Of a stretch of 64,000 bases of DNA, positions 46,087 through 56,200 are shown one piece after another. The DNA is from G963676095 sp963676095 (GTDB lineage Bacteria > Bacteroidota > Bacteroidia > Bacteroidales > Prolixibacteraceae). Every line of letters begins with the position of its first letter. Within the stretch, counting starts at the first letter, position 1. Where the stretch lies: contig OY781040.1 in the NCBI GenBank assembly GCA_963676095.1, positions 620,001-684,000 on the forward strand, read 5' to 3'. The notes under the pieces were generated by a model. It searched no databases, was not told the origin of the DNA, and saw only the letters and a program-made list of their open reading frames with translations. Position numbers and translations under genes: made by a program.

Positions 46087-47319
46087 TTAATTTATCGAAT
46101 AAATAATAATAAAAGCCAATCCCGCAATAATAAAACCGTACATAAAAATATTGTACGCAACCCGAAGCAACTTATACTTTCGGAACAGGGATTGTCCCAA
46201 GAAGTACTGATCCTTGATCATACTCGAATAAAGATAATCATAATCGTCCATCATTTCCTTGACAGCCTGATTATACCTCGGATAAGGAATGCGGTGAAAA
46301 TTTCCGAAAAAAAGCAGGTTGACCTTCCGCTCTTGAAGATCTTCCTCCCGGTACTCCCAATCATTAATTTTCGGACGGCACGAAAGAATTGCGAAAACCA
46401 GGGATACCAGACTGGAAACAAACAAAATAATCATCGGCACAACCAGTTCTCCCTGGAAAAGAAGATCGTTGGTAACCAGGGTCAGTGGCTTTTTCGACAC
46501 AACTGCTGCAGAGAATGAAATCAGGATTGAGTTAATCGAGATCAGGATATTCGCCTTTTTATCAGCAATGGAGCTCAACCTCATTTGGTTACTGGCAGTA
46601 AGACGGAACATCGACTCTACCCCCTTGTCGGTAGATTTGTTTTTTTTTTCATTCTTTTTCCCTGCTTCTATTTTAGAGATAATCTCTTTTACTTTCAGAA
46701 TATTCTGTTCTTTAGCTGGCGATAAATGCATCTGCGCGTAAGGTGTATAAAAATGAAGATTCTCAAGAAAAAGCAATGTCTCTTTCCAGTAATCAAGGGC
46801 TGAGACATCGCCTCCCAGACAGGCAGAACGCTCCTTCCTGAGCTTCTTAGATGTTGAAATAAACTGTTCATGACCTGCATGGGCTACATCGGCATCCATT
46901 ATTACTTTCTCGGCCATTGACACCGGTTCATGATTTCGCTTCGTAGCAGTAATACACGACATTACAAGGTCCCTGAAAGTCTCGTCATCCTGTTTTTCTC
47001 CTAAAAACCGGGTCACAATAACGATACTTGATTCTTCATGGTTCTCAAGCCCCACCAGGTAACCAATATCATGAAACCAGGCTGCAACCAAAACTGCGTC
47101 AAACTCATGCCCGCTCAGACCGGACTGCTTACCCATAAGATCGACCATGGAAACAACATTCATCGTATGTTCGAGCGTATGAAAATGAAATTTTTCGTCC
47201 CTGTGTTGTCCAAAAAAATCAATAACAAATAATTTTGCCTCGCTAACTATTTCCATAAAAATTGTTTTTAGGTTCTGACTGTTTTTTAATCTGACAATTT
47301 TATCTTTGATATGGAACAA
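46087..47319 (-). CDS. HD-domain phosphohydrolase fused to a PycTM-like membrane domain
   Basis: This is a 410-residue protein. The N-terminal HD domain (residues 25-200) has the metal-ligand pattern: His in FHTLEHTMNVV, HD in AAWFHDIGYL, and Asp in MDADVAHAGHE. A lysine-rich linker follows. The C-terminal part, from FRLTASNQMRLSSIADKKAN, has three or four membrane helices and matches the DUF5706/PycTM domain, which is the membrane-disrupting effector of Pycsar anti-phage systems. HD plus this domain is also found outside defence loci in Bacteroidota. Its convergent neighbour is a class III cyclase, so cyclic-nucleotide sensing or hydrolysis is plausible. Function is inferred, not shown. Confidence 0.75.
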   Translation of the reverse strand: MFHIKDKIVRLKNSQNLKTIFMEIVSEAKLFVIDFFGQHRDEKFHFHTLEHTMNVVSMVDLMGKQSGLSGHEFDAVLVAAWFHDIGYLVGLENHEESSIVIVTRFLGEKQDDETFRDLVMSCITATKRNHEPVSMAEKVIMDADVAHAGHEQFISTSKKLRKERSACLGGDVSALDYWKETLLFLENLHFYTPYAQMHLSPAKEQNILKVKEIISKIEAGKKNEKKNKSTDKGVESMFRLTASNQMRLSSIADKKANILISINSILISFSAAVVSKKPLTLVTNDLLFQGELVVPMIILFVSSLVSLVFAILSCRPKINDWEYREEDLQERKVNLLFFGNFHRIPYPRYNQAVKEMMDDYDYLYSSMIKDQYFLGQSLFRKYKLLRVAYNIFMYGFIIAGLAFIIIYSIN

Positions 47320-47401
47320 GTAATGATTCTATAAAAACAAACGGAAATGAAAATTGTAGTATCATGTTCCAATTGATCACTAAAAATAATTTTTTAAATA
47401 G

Positions 47402-50400
47402 ATGAAAAAAATTATCTGTATCCTTTTTCTTAACATATTTTCTTCTGCCTGTTTTTCCCAAAATTCAGAAACAGGCAAAATATCCTTTAGCCTCTTCATG
47501 ATAGGAAATGCAGGAAAATTCGATCCGGGAAATGCCAAACAGGTTAAATTACTTCAAAGCATCCTCAACTACAATAGTAATAAAAAAGGGGTCATCTTCC
47601 TTGGAAATAATTATTATCCCGACCTGGCAGAGGTATTATACAGTGAGGAAGAGATAGAAAATAAAAAAGCGGATCCGAAACTGGACTCGCTGCTGCGCTT
47701 CAACGGGCCAATCTGTTTTGTCCCCGGATGGTCAGACTGGACTTATGGCACAGGTAATGGGAAAGAAATGGTGAAATGGGAATACGAAACCATCCATGAA
47801 CAGCTAAAAAACAAAGAGGTCTATATGCCCGACAAAGCATGTCCCGGTCCATTGGAAGTAAACATTAACGATTCGCTCACCATCGTGCTGATCGATACCC
47901 AATGGTGGCTTCATCCTTTCGACACCAGAATGGCAAAATGCGATCTGGAAGATAAACGCGATGTCTGGGAGAATCTCACTGATATATTGAGACGGAACCG
48001 TAACAAGGAAGTTGTTGTTGCCGGATATCATCCTGTTATTAGCTATGGGGAATATGGGGGCTACTACCCTCCCCTCGAAGAAATCTTCGGGTTTCCGGTT
48101 ACTTTATACCGCAAATACCTGGGAACCAGACAGGACATTGCTTATCCCGACTATAAAGCAATGAGTGAAGATCTCAGGTCTGTACTTGAAAAGTTTCCGA
48201 ATGTTATTTACGCATCATCCCATGAAAGAAATTTTCAGTATGCCGAAGAGAATAATGTTCACTACATCATTGGAGGTTCGCTTACAGGAGGAAAATATAT
48301 AAAAGAAAAAAAATTAAATTGCGGGGATAGGGATGCAGGTTACACCCGGGTCGATTTTTATACAGACGGACGGGTCGAATTGCTGTTCTTCCCGATCGAT
48401 CACCCCGGAGAACCCGCCTGCAGGACAAATCTCTATACTTATAAATTATCGAACCTGGAAAAGGCTGCGCGTAAAATCATTGCGTCTTTACCGGACAGCA
48501 TAAGTGAACCTGCCAGCAACCGGTATATTGCCTCAAAGGGGATTGAAAAATGGATGGGCCGGAACTACAGAAATATATGGAGCACACCGGTAAAAACTCC
48601 TGTTTTTGATATTACAAAAGAAAAAGGGGGACTCGAAATATTAAAACGCGGGGGAGGTCAACAAACTCATTCATTAAGGATGGAAGATTCTATCGGACAT
48701 AACTACACCCTGCGCTCACTCGAAAAATTCGTGGAAGGGGCACTGCCGGAAAACGTAAAAAACACTTTTGCAGTCGATATTGTTCAGGACAACATATCTG
48801 CATCGAACCCATACGCAGCCGTACCTGTTTCCGAGCTGGAAAAAACGGCAGGGATCATGCATACGAACCCGGCTATTGTGTACGTACCGCACGATTACCG
48901 GCTGGGACAATACACCGAGGACCTCGCCGACAATCTTTTCCTGTTTGAGGAGCGTCCAAGCGGGAACTGGTCGAATGAAAAAAGCTTTGGCTATTCTTCA
49001 AAGATTGTCAGTACAGATGATGTTCTGGAAGAAACAGTAAAAGATGCCCGTCACCAGGTTGACCAGCAGTCCGTATTAAAAGCCAGACTTTTCGATACAT
49101 TTATTAACGACTGGGACCGTCACGACGACCAGTGGCGCTGGGCATCGTTCAAGAAAAACGGGAAGGTTATCTACTGTCCCATTCCCCGCGACAGGGACCA
49201 GGCTTTTTACGTCAATGAAGGCATTCTTCCATGGATTGCTTCCAGAAAATGGCTGATGCCAAAAATCCAGGGTTTTGCCCCTATAACACCCAATATGGCC
49301 GGACTGGTCTTCAATGCCCGGTATTTTGACCGGACTTTTCTCTCCGAACCCGATTGGCAGGAATGGAAAATGACCGTCGATACCCTTCAGCAATTGCTAA
49401 CCGATAAAACCATCGACAATGCGATGAAAGCCTTTCCGAAAGAGATACAACCTCTCTGTTCTGATACGACTGCTTCAATATTAAAGAAAAGAAGGGATAA
49501 CCTGGAAACCATGGCCCGCCAGCATTACCTGCTCCTTGCCGAAAGGGTAAGCATTACCGGAACTGACAAGAACGACCTGTTCGAACTGAACCGAAAAAAT
49601 GACAGGCAAACCGAGGTCTCCGTCTATAGTCTGCCTGATACCGTGAAAACAGACCAACCATTTTACCATCGCGTATTTGACACCGGCGAAACCAGGGAGA
49701 TCAGGTTATACGGGTTAGGGGGAGACGACATTTTCAGGCTGAGAGGTAACACAAAAGAGGGTATAATAGTCAGAGTAATAGGGGGCAAGGGGAAGGATAC
49801 CATCATCAACAAATCTTCTGTCCGCAAATTAGGGAAGCATACTTTTATTTATGACCTGAAGAAGTCAACTTTTGCCGAAACCAATGGCGACACACGTAAC
49901 CACCTGTCATCCTACAAAACGATCAATCATTATGACCGAAAAGATTTCCACTACAACGTCATCAGTCCCGGGATCTTCACCGGATACAACAAAGACGACG
50001 GATTGTTTATCGGCGGAGGACCTGTCTTTAATCAATACCATTTCAGGCGTCACAACACACAGTCTGTAATGGCTAACTTTGCCACGCTCACCAATGCTTT
50101 CAATATCCGGTACAATTTCAATTCGGAGAGCATGGTACACGGTTTGGACCATCATTTTGGTGCAGAACTAAAAGCCCCGGATTACGTTATGAATTATTTC
50201 GGAATGGGAAATGAAAGTGGAAAAATATTCGGGGACCGTTATTACCGCCTCCGTGTAAACCAGCTGATCCTGAATTATTCGCTTGGGCACAGATGGGGAA
50301 AAACAGCCTTCAGTCAAACAAAGAAAGGGTTTGTTAACGAGAACGAGATACTTCTTGGGGCTATTTTTAAGAGGTCCAATGTTGAAGAAGAAGAAAGCGG

Positions 50401-51022
50401 AGGCTTCATTGCTGACATGACAAATAACGGTTTAACAAAAAATGACCTGGATAACCAGTTATATGCGGGGATCTGCTTCCAGTACCTTTACTCCAACCTC
50501 AACCGGGAAACAAATCCGGAAAGAGGGTTAAAGCTGGATGTAAACGGGCAACAATTTTTTATGATTAACCGCAGATCCGACCATTTTCTGAAATTAAACG
50601 GTGATTTCAGGGCCTACATCAGTTTTACAAAGAATCCGCGAACAGTTTTAGCCATGCGTGCCGGGGGAACAAAAGTTTTTGGCAGTTACCCGTTCCTGGA
50701 ATCAGCCACAATTGGTGGCAAAACCAACCTCCGGGGTTATCTTGCCGATCGTTTCTACGGTGATGCCGCCGTTTATCAAAATACAGAGCTGCGCTATAAA
50801 CTGTTCGATTTTTCATCCTATATTCTCAACGGAGAACTTGGGGTACTTGGCTTCTTTGATTCCGGTCGTGTATGGATGAAAAATGAAAATTCGGATATCT
50901 GGCACAAAGGATATGGATCCGGCCTTTGGATTTCTCCTTTTGAAATGACTATTTTTACAGCAACATATAACTGGAGTAAGGATGACAATATGCTCCAGGT
51001 AACTCTAAATTTTAAGTTTTGA
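47402..51022 (+). CDS. Degenerate metallophosphatase / CotH-like kinase / outer-membrane barrel fusion
   Basis: This 1206-residue secreted protein has a signal peptide (IICILFLNIFSSACFS). Residues 28-340 have the calcineurin-like phosphoesterase fold, but the metal ligands are lost: GDxG reads GNAG, GDN reads GNN (68-70) and GNHD reads GWSD (109-112). Around residues 520-680 lies a kinase-like segment with FINDWDRHDDQWRW (about 563-577) and PIPRDRDQAF (about 593-602), resembling the catalytic and metal-binding loops of CotH/HipA-type kinases. The last ~330 residues form a BamA/surface-antigen barrel ending in LNFKF. It would display the soluble domains on one face of the outer membrane. The following phosphatase gene overlaps by 4 nt. 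Confidence 0.75.
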   Translation: MKKIICILFLNIFSSACFSQNSETGKISFSLFMIGNAGKFDPGNAKQVKLLQSILNYNSNKKGVIFLGNNYYPDLAEVLYSEEEIENKKADPKLDSLLRFNGPICFVPGWSDWTYGTGNGKEMVKWEYETIHEQLKNKEVYMPDKACPGPLEVNINDSLTIVLIDTQWWLHPFDTRMAKCDLEDKRDVWENLTDILRRNRNKEVVVAGYHPVISYGEYGGYYPPLEEIFGFPVTLYRKYLGTRQDIAYPDYKAMSEDLRSVLEKFPNVIYASSHERNFQYAEENNVHYIIGGSLTGGKYIKEKKLNCGDRDAGYTRVDFYTDGRVELLFFPIDHPGEPACRTNLYTYKLSNLEKAARKIIASLPDSISEPASNRYIASKGIEKWMGRNYRNIWSTPVKTPVFDITKEKGGLEILKRGGGQQTHSLRMEDSIGHNYTLRSLEKFVEGALPENVKNTFAVDIVQDNISASNPYAAVPVSELEKTAGIMHTNPAIVYVPHDYRLGQYTEDLADNLFLFEERPSGNWSNEKSFGYSSKIVSTDDVLEETVKDARHQVDQQSVLKARLFDTFINDWDRHDDQWRWASFKKNGKVIYCPIPRDRDQAFYVNEGILPWIASRKWLMPKIQGFAPITPNMAGLVFNARYFDRTFLSEPDWQEWKMTVDTLQQLLTDKTIDNAMKAFPKEIQPLCSDTTASILKKRRDNLETMARQHYLLLAERVSITGTDKNDLFELNRKNDRQTEVSVYSLPDTVKTDQPFYHRVFDTGETREIRLYGLGGDDIFRLRGNTKEGIIVRVIGGKGKDTIINKSSVRKLGKHTFIYDLKKSTFAETNGDTRNHLSSYKTINHYDRKDFHYNVISPGIFTGYNKDDGLFIGGGPVFNQYHFRRHNTQSVMANFATLTNAFNIRYNFNSESMVHGLDHHFGAELKAPDYVMNYFGMGNESGKIFGDRYYRLRVNQLILNYSLGHRWGKTAFSQTKKGFVNENEILLGAIFKRSNVEEEESGGFIADMTNNGLTKNDLDNQLYAGICFQYLYSNLNRETNPERGLKLDVNGQQFFMINRRSDHFLKLNGDFRAYISFTKNPRTVLAMRAGGTKVFGSYPFLESATIGGKTNLRGYLADRFYGDAAVYQNTELRYKLFDFSSYILNGELGVLGFFDSGRVWMKNENSDIWHKGYGSGLWISPFEMTIFTATYNWSKDDNMLQVTLNFKF

Positions 51023-51678
51023 AAAGGCTCATTCTCCTTATTTTACTATTAATCAAGGCAACATTCATTTTTTCGCAGGCTCCCCAGGAAAAAGATTCGG
51101 CATCCCTGGAAATCTTTCTGATCAGGCATGCTCCTGTCGATATGAAAAAGCCTTTTCTTTGTTCCTCACTAAAAGCAGCAAAACTCCACAAAAAGTACAA
51201 CGAACTACCAATAAAAAATTTCAATCCGGAGCCGGTAAGGGAAATTCTGGGTGACGGGCAATTCAAAATATACACCAGCACGTTACCCCGTGCCATCGAG
51301 ACGGCCGGTATACTTTTCCCAAATGCAGATACCATCAGATCGTCAAGCCTCTTCAATGAATATGACCTGACAATGATTGCCGTTCCCCTTCTGCCTTTGC
51401 CTTATGGCGCGTGGACTGCGATTTCACGCCTCCTTTGGCTCACATCAATTAACAATAAGGGAGAAAACAGGGCAAAATCTTATTTGCGCATGGAAAAAGC
51501 AACCGACGAGCTGGTGCACCTGGCAACAATAAATAAACATGTTGTATTGGTTTCTCATGGCTACCTGATTTCGGAAATGAAAAAAGAACTAAAAAGGCGC
51601 GGATGGCACATCCAAATTTCTCAGGGAAATAAAAATCTGGCTGTCAGCAAACTGGTCTTTTACCCGGACAAAAAATAA
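51019..51678 (+). CDS. Secreted histidine-phosphatase-family protein
   Basis: This 219-residue protein starts at a TTG that overlaps the previous stop (TTGA). A signal peptide (LILLILLLIKATFIFSQA) directs it to the periplasm. The phosphoglycerate-mutase-like domain has the catalytic motif FLIRHAPVD (RHxxxx variant of RHG), STLPRAIETA and the second His in VLVSHGYLISE. It probably removes phosphate from a small molecule or from an envelope component. Coupling to the upstream phosphatase/kinase/barrel gene suggests a common substrate. Confidence 0.78.
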   Translation: MKRLILLILLLIKATFIFSQAPQEKDSASLEIFLIRHAPVDMKKPFLCSSLKAAKLHKKYNELPIKNFNPEPVREILGDGQFKIYTSTLPRAIETAGILFPNADTIRSSSLFNEYDLTMIAVPLLPLPYGAWTAISRLLWLTSINNKGENRAKSYLRMEKATDELVHLATINKHVVLVSHGYLISEMKKELKRRGWHIQISQGNKNLAVSKLVFYPDKK

Positions 51679-51691
51679 GCAGCGAGTAATA

Positions 51692-52540
51692 TCAGTCAAG
51701 CCTTATCCTGGAATAAACCCCGGTTAGTTCATCTGTGACTACCGGATATAAACAAAATCTGCCCCTGTTTGCTTTATGCCATTCCGGAACAAGTATCCCC
51801 GTCATGGCACCAACGGCAAAACCAGTCATAATATCAGTAGGAAAATGTTTCCCCGCCCGGTAACGGAAATATCCTGCAACAGCAGGCGGCACTGAGGCTA
51901 TTCCATACCAGAGCATTTTGTTCCGTGCCTCAGAATGCAGGTCGTAATAAACAGTAACCATAAAAAAGGTCGAAGTTGCAACAACAGAAGTATGCCCGCT
52001 AAAAAATGAATTCGTAGTATTCGTGCCCAGTTTGACATCCATACTTACATCCGGATTATACATCAAAGGACGCATCCGGGGAATAGCTTCTGCACCAATT
52101 GCATAGGCAGCAGAATTGATTGACTGTGCCTCCAGGTACAACATGGTATAAGCAATCCAGTTATTTCTGACTTCCCTGTCCAGAAACATCAGGGCCGGGG
52201 CAAACATGAAAGTCCTCATTAGTGTATTCGACCGGCTCAAATATTTGGCTGACTTATCCGGGTCCTGACGAGTCGCCCCACGGTCGAACCACCAGACATC
52301 TTTGGGCTTTAAATAAGGGATAATTGACATATCTCTCGGCTTTCGGTCCCGGAGCAGGTCGATCCCCACCATACCCGTTACGTACCCGCCGATGGTAACA
52401 GGAACGTCCATCAGATATTTGATCTTATATACGGGGGTCCCGTTGTCCGGAACCCGGTTGACAGAATCCTGCTGCCCGAAAGATGTATAATAACTTAACA
52501 ATAAATAAAGATGGACAGATATCAATGTAACTGCTTTCAT
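51692..52540 (-). CDS. PAP2-superfamily membrane phosphatase
   Basis: This 282-residue protein has a signal peptide (VHLYLLLSYYTSFGQQ). It has the acid-phosphatase/PAP2 motifs: RMRPLMYN (motif 1, reduced), FFSGHTSVVATS (motif 2, SGH) and RYRAGKHFPTDIMTG (motif 3, R-x5-H-x3-D). Such enzymes dephosphorylate lipid phosphates such as undecaprenyl diphosphate or phosphatidic-acid-like substrates in the envelope. It converges on the histidine phosphatase gene with a 13-nt gap, so several phosphatases cluster here. Confidence 0.82.
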   Translation of the reverse strand: MKAVTLISVHLYLLLSYYTSFGQQDSVNRVPDNGTPVYKIKYLMDVPVTIGGYVTGMVGIDLLRDRKPRDMSIIPYLKPKDVWWFDRGATRQDPDKSAKYLSRSNTLMRTFMFAPALMFLDREVRNNWIAYTMLYLEAQSINSAAYAIGAEAIPRMRPLMYNPDVSMDVKLGTNTTNSFFSGHTSVVATSTFFMVTVYYDLHSEARNKMLWYGIASVPPAVAGYFRYRAGKHFPTDIMTGFAVGAMTGILVPEWHKANRGRFCLYPVVTDELTGVYSRIRLD

Positions 52541-53214
52541 AGCTTGTTGTTTTTCCTCTTATTTCTTTTCGATTTGACCTGTTTGTTTCCGTTTTCCGTA
52601 AAACAATACTTTCATGAAGATGCCTGCCCTCCATGACATGTTTTTCTGTTTTCTAAAACAAATTTAGAAAATAAGAAGCTTCAATCGCTTTACTTATATA
52701 CCACAAAAGATTTTTCGAGGTCAGGTTAGTAATCAGCTTTTTGTTTTCCTTGTATTAACAGGGAACATTGCACTTAGTCAGGATGTCAGAAACGCTGTCA
52801 ATACTTAGTAAATATTTCATAAAGTCATTAAAATCCAACAAAGCATTTCTACGTGTTATCAAGTTTCCCGTAATACTACTTATTGATCTGATTGAAAAAT
52901 CAAAAATGAATCAATAATTTTCCATTAAATTAATATTAACTTTCAGACATGTACCCCTACCCAAAAGCAGGAGTATGACCTGAGTATAGCTGGAGTATAG
53001 GTGAAGCGAAGGTAGAGTATAGCTGGCACCACTCATACAGAACATAATATAAAAATTGAGGTAATAAAAAAATACCGCCGCTCACAACATTCGTACCGGA
53101 TTCCTGACATGAACCGTAATGTTACCGATATGATACCTTACATATTTGATGCGTTATAAAAAGCAGGTCCTGAAAACCATACCGATTTTCAGGACCTGCT
53201 TGACTAAATCCGGA
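52541..53214. other. Spacer with short repeats and a terminator
   Basis: About 670 nt separate the PAP2 gene from the tricorn-like gene. The motif GAGTATAGCTGG occurs at 52982-52993 and 53015-53026, with related GAGTAT copies at 52971 and 52993. The stem-loop at 53161-53201 ends the tricorn transcript. No reading frame of note was seen. Confidence 0.6.
53161..53201 (-). terminator. Strong terminator hairpin of the tricorn-like gene
   Basis: A perfect 16-bp stem (AAGCAGGTCCTGAAAA / TTTTCAGGACCTGCTT) with a 9-nt loop lies 14 nt after the minus-strand stop. On the minus strand it is followed by TTTAT, giving a five-T run at the stem end. Confidence 0.85.
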
Positions 53215-56200
53215 CTATTTTGATTTGTCCGGGGCCTCCGGGATCGGAGGCAGCGGTTTGTATTCCGTTTTTACTTGTTCCCTGATAACCGAGATTGCTT
53301 TTTCCAGTTGGGCATCTTTTCCCACATATTCATCGTACGGATCATTATCAAGCACAATATCAGGATCGACACCATGACCCTCTATAATCCACTCGCTCTT
53401 CTCTGAAGAATAGGATGCGAATTCTGGTTTTCTCAGGTCGGCACCGTCAATAAAAGGCAGAGAGCCGCTAATACCGACCACGCCCCCCCAACTTCTTGTG
53501 CCAATCACAGTCCCAAGTTTATAATGTTTAAACCCATAAGGAAACAAATCTCCGTCAGAAGCAGAATAGCGGTCGATCAGCAATACCTTCGGCCCAAGCA
53601 TGATGGTCGTCGGAACAGGCGTAGAATGAGGAAAATTACGCCTTGTATTTGACCGCTGTATTTCCCGCTGAAGCCGTTCCAGGATCATGGGAGAAACATT
53701 CCCGCCGCCGTTTCCCCGGTCGTCGATAATCAGCCCCTTTTTATTAAGTTGAGGATAAAACAGCCGGACAAACTCATTCAATCCTTCGGGCCCCATGTCT
53801 GGAATATGGATATATCCTACTTCACCGTCCGTCTCTTTGTCCACCAGTTCGATATTATGCTGTACCCAATTATAGTAATATAATTCAGCTTCATCATCAA
53901 TCGGGGAAACAATTACTTTTCTGGCCCCCTCTTCTGAGGGTTTACTGTTGATGGTTAATTCGACCTCGTCCCCTGCCTTATCAACAAGCAGGGAATAAAT
54001 ATCGCCGGTTGTTTTAGTACTGATCCCGTCCACGTCGAGAATGTAATCTCCTTCACTGGCATTAACGCCAACTTCCGTCAATGGCGACCGTAACCGGGTA
54101 CTCCAGTTTGCCCCCTTCAGTATTTTATCAATTTTAAAATAACCTGAAGGATCGGCACTGATCTTTGCTCCCAGCAATCCTGTTTTTATACGTTCCGGTT
54201 CCGGATGTTGCCCGCTTTCAACATAGGCATGGCCAATACTCAACTCCCCAATCAGCTCTCCGATAAGATAGGTGAGATCGTCTCGATGACGAACATACGG
54301 GACAAGGGCTGCATACTTGTCGTGCATTGCTTTCCAATCCAGCCCGTGCATATTTTCAACATAAAAGAAATCCCGCATCTGCCGCCAGCTTTCGTCATAA
54401 ATCTGTTTCCACTCACTTGAATAGTCGACCCAGACTTTCATTCCTGACAGATCGACTGTTTTATCCAGCTTCACCGGCTGCGAAGGCAAATCAATGACCG
54501 CCCACTTTTTTCCCTCATGGGCAAGCATCTTTTTATGATTTGAAGAAAGTGAAAAGGCAAAATCGCCCAGATAGGTCTCCTTTTTTTCTTTCAAATCATA
54601 AACTTTTGCCTTACGACCATCTTTAAATTCGCTATAATAAACTTTACCGCCGGCACACCACACATTGGCATAATTGGAAGCCCCGACCGGCAACGATATA
54701 ATCCGGTCAGAAAGACCGTTTAGATCAATCTTCAAATCATTGGAACCTTCTGCAGATTTATTAGCTTCGTCTTTTTTATCTTTTCCCTCCTTTTTATCTC
54801 CCTGGTCTTTCTTTTCGGAATCGATCTTAACGGAATCGTTCTCGAGAGCAAACGGAGAAGAGGTATCTTTCGACAAAATAGCCAGGTATATCCTGTCCAT
54901 ATCGGTATAGGCATGGTTCCATTCGGTTTGGCTGTATGTAGGATTAAAGTCTCTTGCCGACACGAAAACAATATATTTGCCATCGTCGGAGAAGGATGGA
55001 GACCCGGAATTATACCAGTTATCAGTAACATCATAGATCTCTTTTTTCTCCAGATTGTACACGGCAACTTTTGAGAACTGGTTATCTGTAGGTTTATTAA
55101 ATGTAAGCCACTTACTGTCTGGCGACCATCCGAAAGAATAGATAATTCCGTATTCCGACTGAAAAACGGTGGTAACTTTCTTCGTGTCAATATCGACATA
55201 CCTGAATCTGAGTTTCCGGTCAGACCAGGCAATCTTTTTACTGTCGGGCGACCAGTCGATCCCGAATTTATAGGTATCAGCCCCGGAAGTCAGCTGAACA
55301 GGCTCTCCCCCATTCTGGTCTTCCATGTAAATTTCAAATTCACCGGATTTATCAGACAGGTAGGCTACATGTTTCCCATCGGGCGACCATACGGCATTCC
55401 GCTCGTGAACGCCCGTAGTCCTGGTCAGATTATACGTGATCCCCTTGTCTGAAGGGACGCTAAAAATATCCCCCCTGGCGCTAAACAGTACCCTCTCTCC
55501 ATTGGGTGACAGATCCGCGTTAAATATCAACTCCGACGCATCCTTCCATTCATCGCGGGCCCAGGTCTCATCGTTGCTGATATAGACCGGTACTTTCACC
55601 GGGTTCCGGTCTTTTACATTCATTTTATAAATATATCCCCCATTTTCAAAAACGATTTCGTCACCGCCAATCGAAGGGAACTTTACATCATAGTCTGTAA
55701 AGTTGGTGACCTTCTCTTCGGTCCCTGTTTTAGTATTGTAGACAAAAATATTCATTGTACGGTCCCGGTCGGAAAGGAAGAAGATTTCATCACCGTACCA
55801 CATCGGGAAAATATCCTGATTGATATTATCGGTAACCTTTTTTATCTTTTTCGTCTTCAAGTCAAAAACGCGTATATCATCAGCCATTCCCCCTTTGTAA
55901 TATTTCCAGGTGCGGAATTCCCGGAATACCCGGTTAAAAGCCAGCTTAGTCCCATCGGGAGAATAGCTGCAAAATCCCCCTTCGGACAATGGCAGTTCTG
56001 TCGACACTCCCCCTTCAACGGGTACATTGAAAAGCTGACCTTTAAAATCGTTAAAACTTTGTTTCCTTGACCGGTAAGTAATGTATTTACCATCAGGCGC
56101 CCAGGTCATAACAATGTTATTGGGTCCCATCCTGTCAGAGACCATATCCCTGTTTAGCGTGGCAGTATAAGTCAACCTCCGGGGAGAACCGCCCTCTGCC

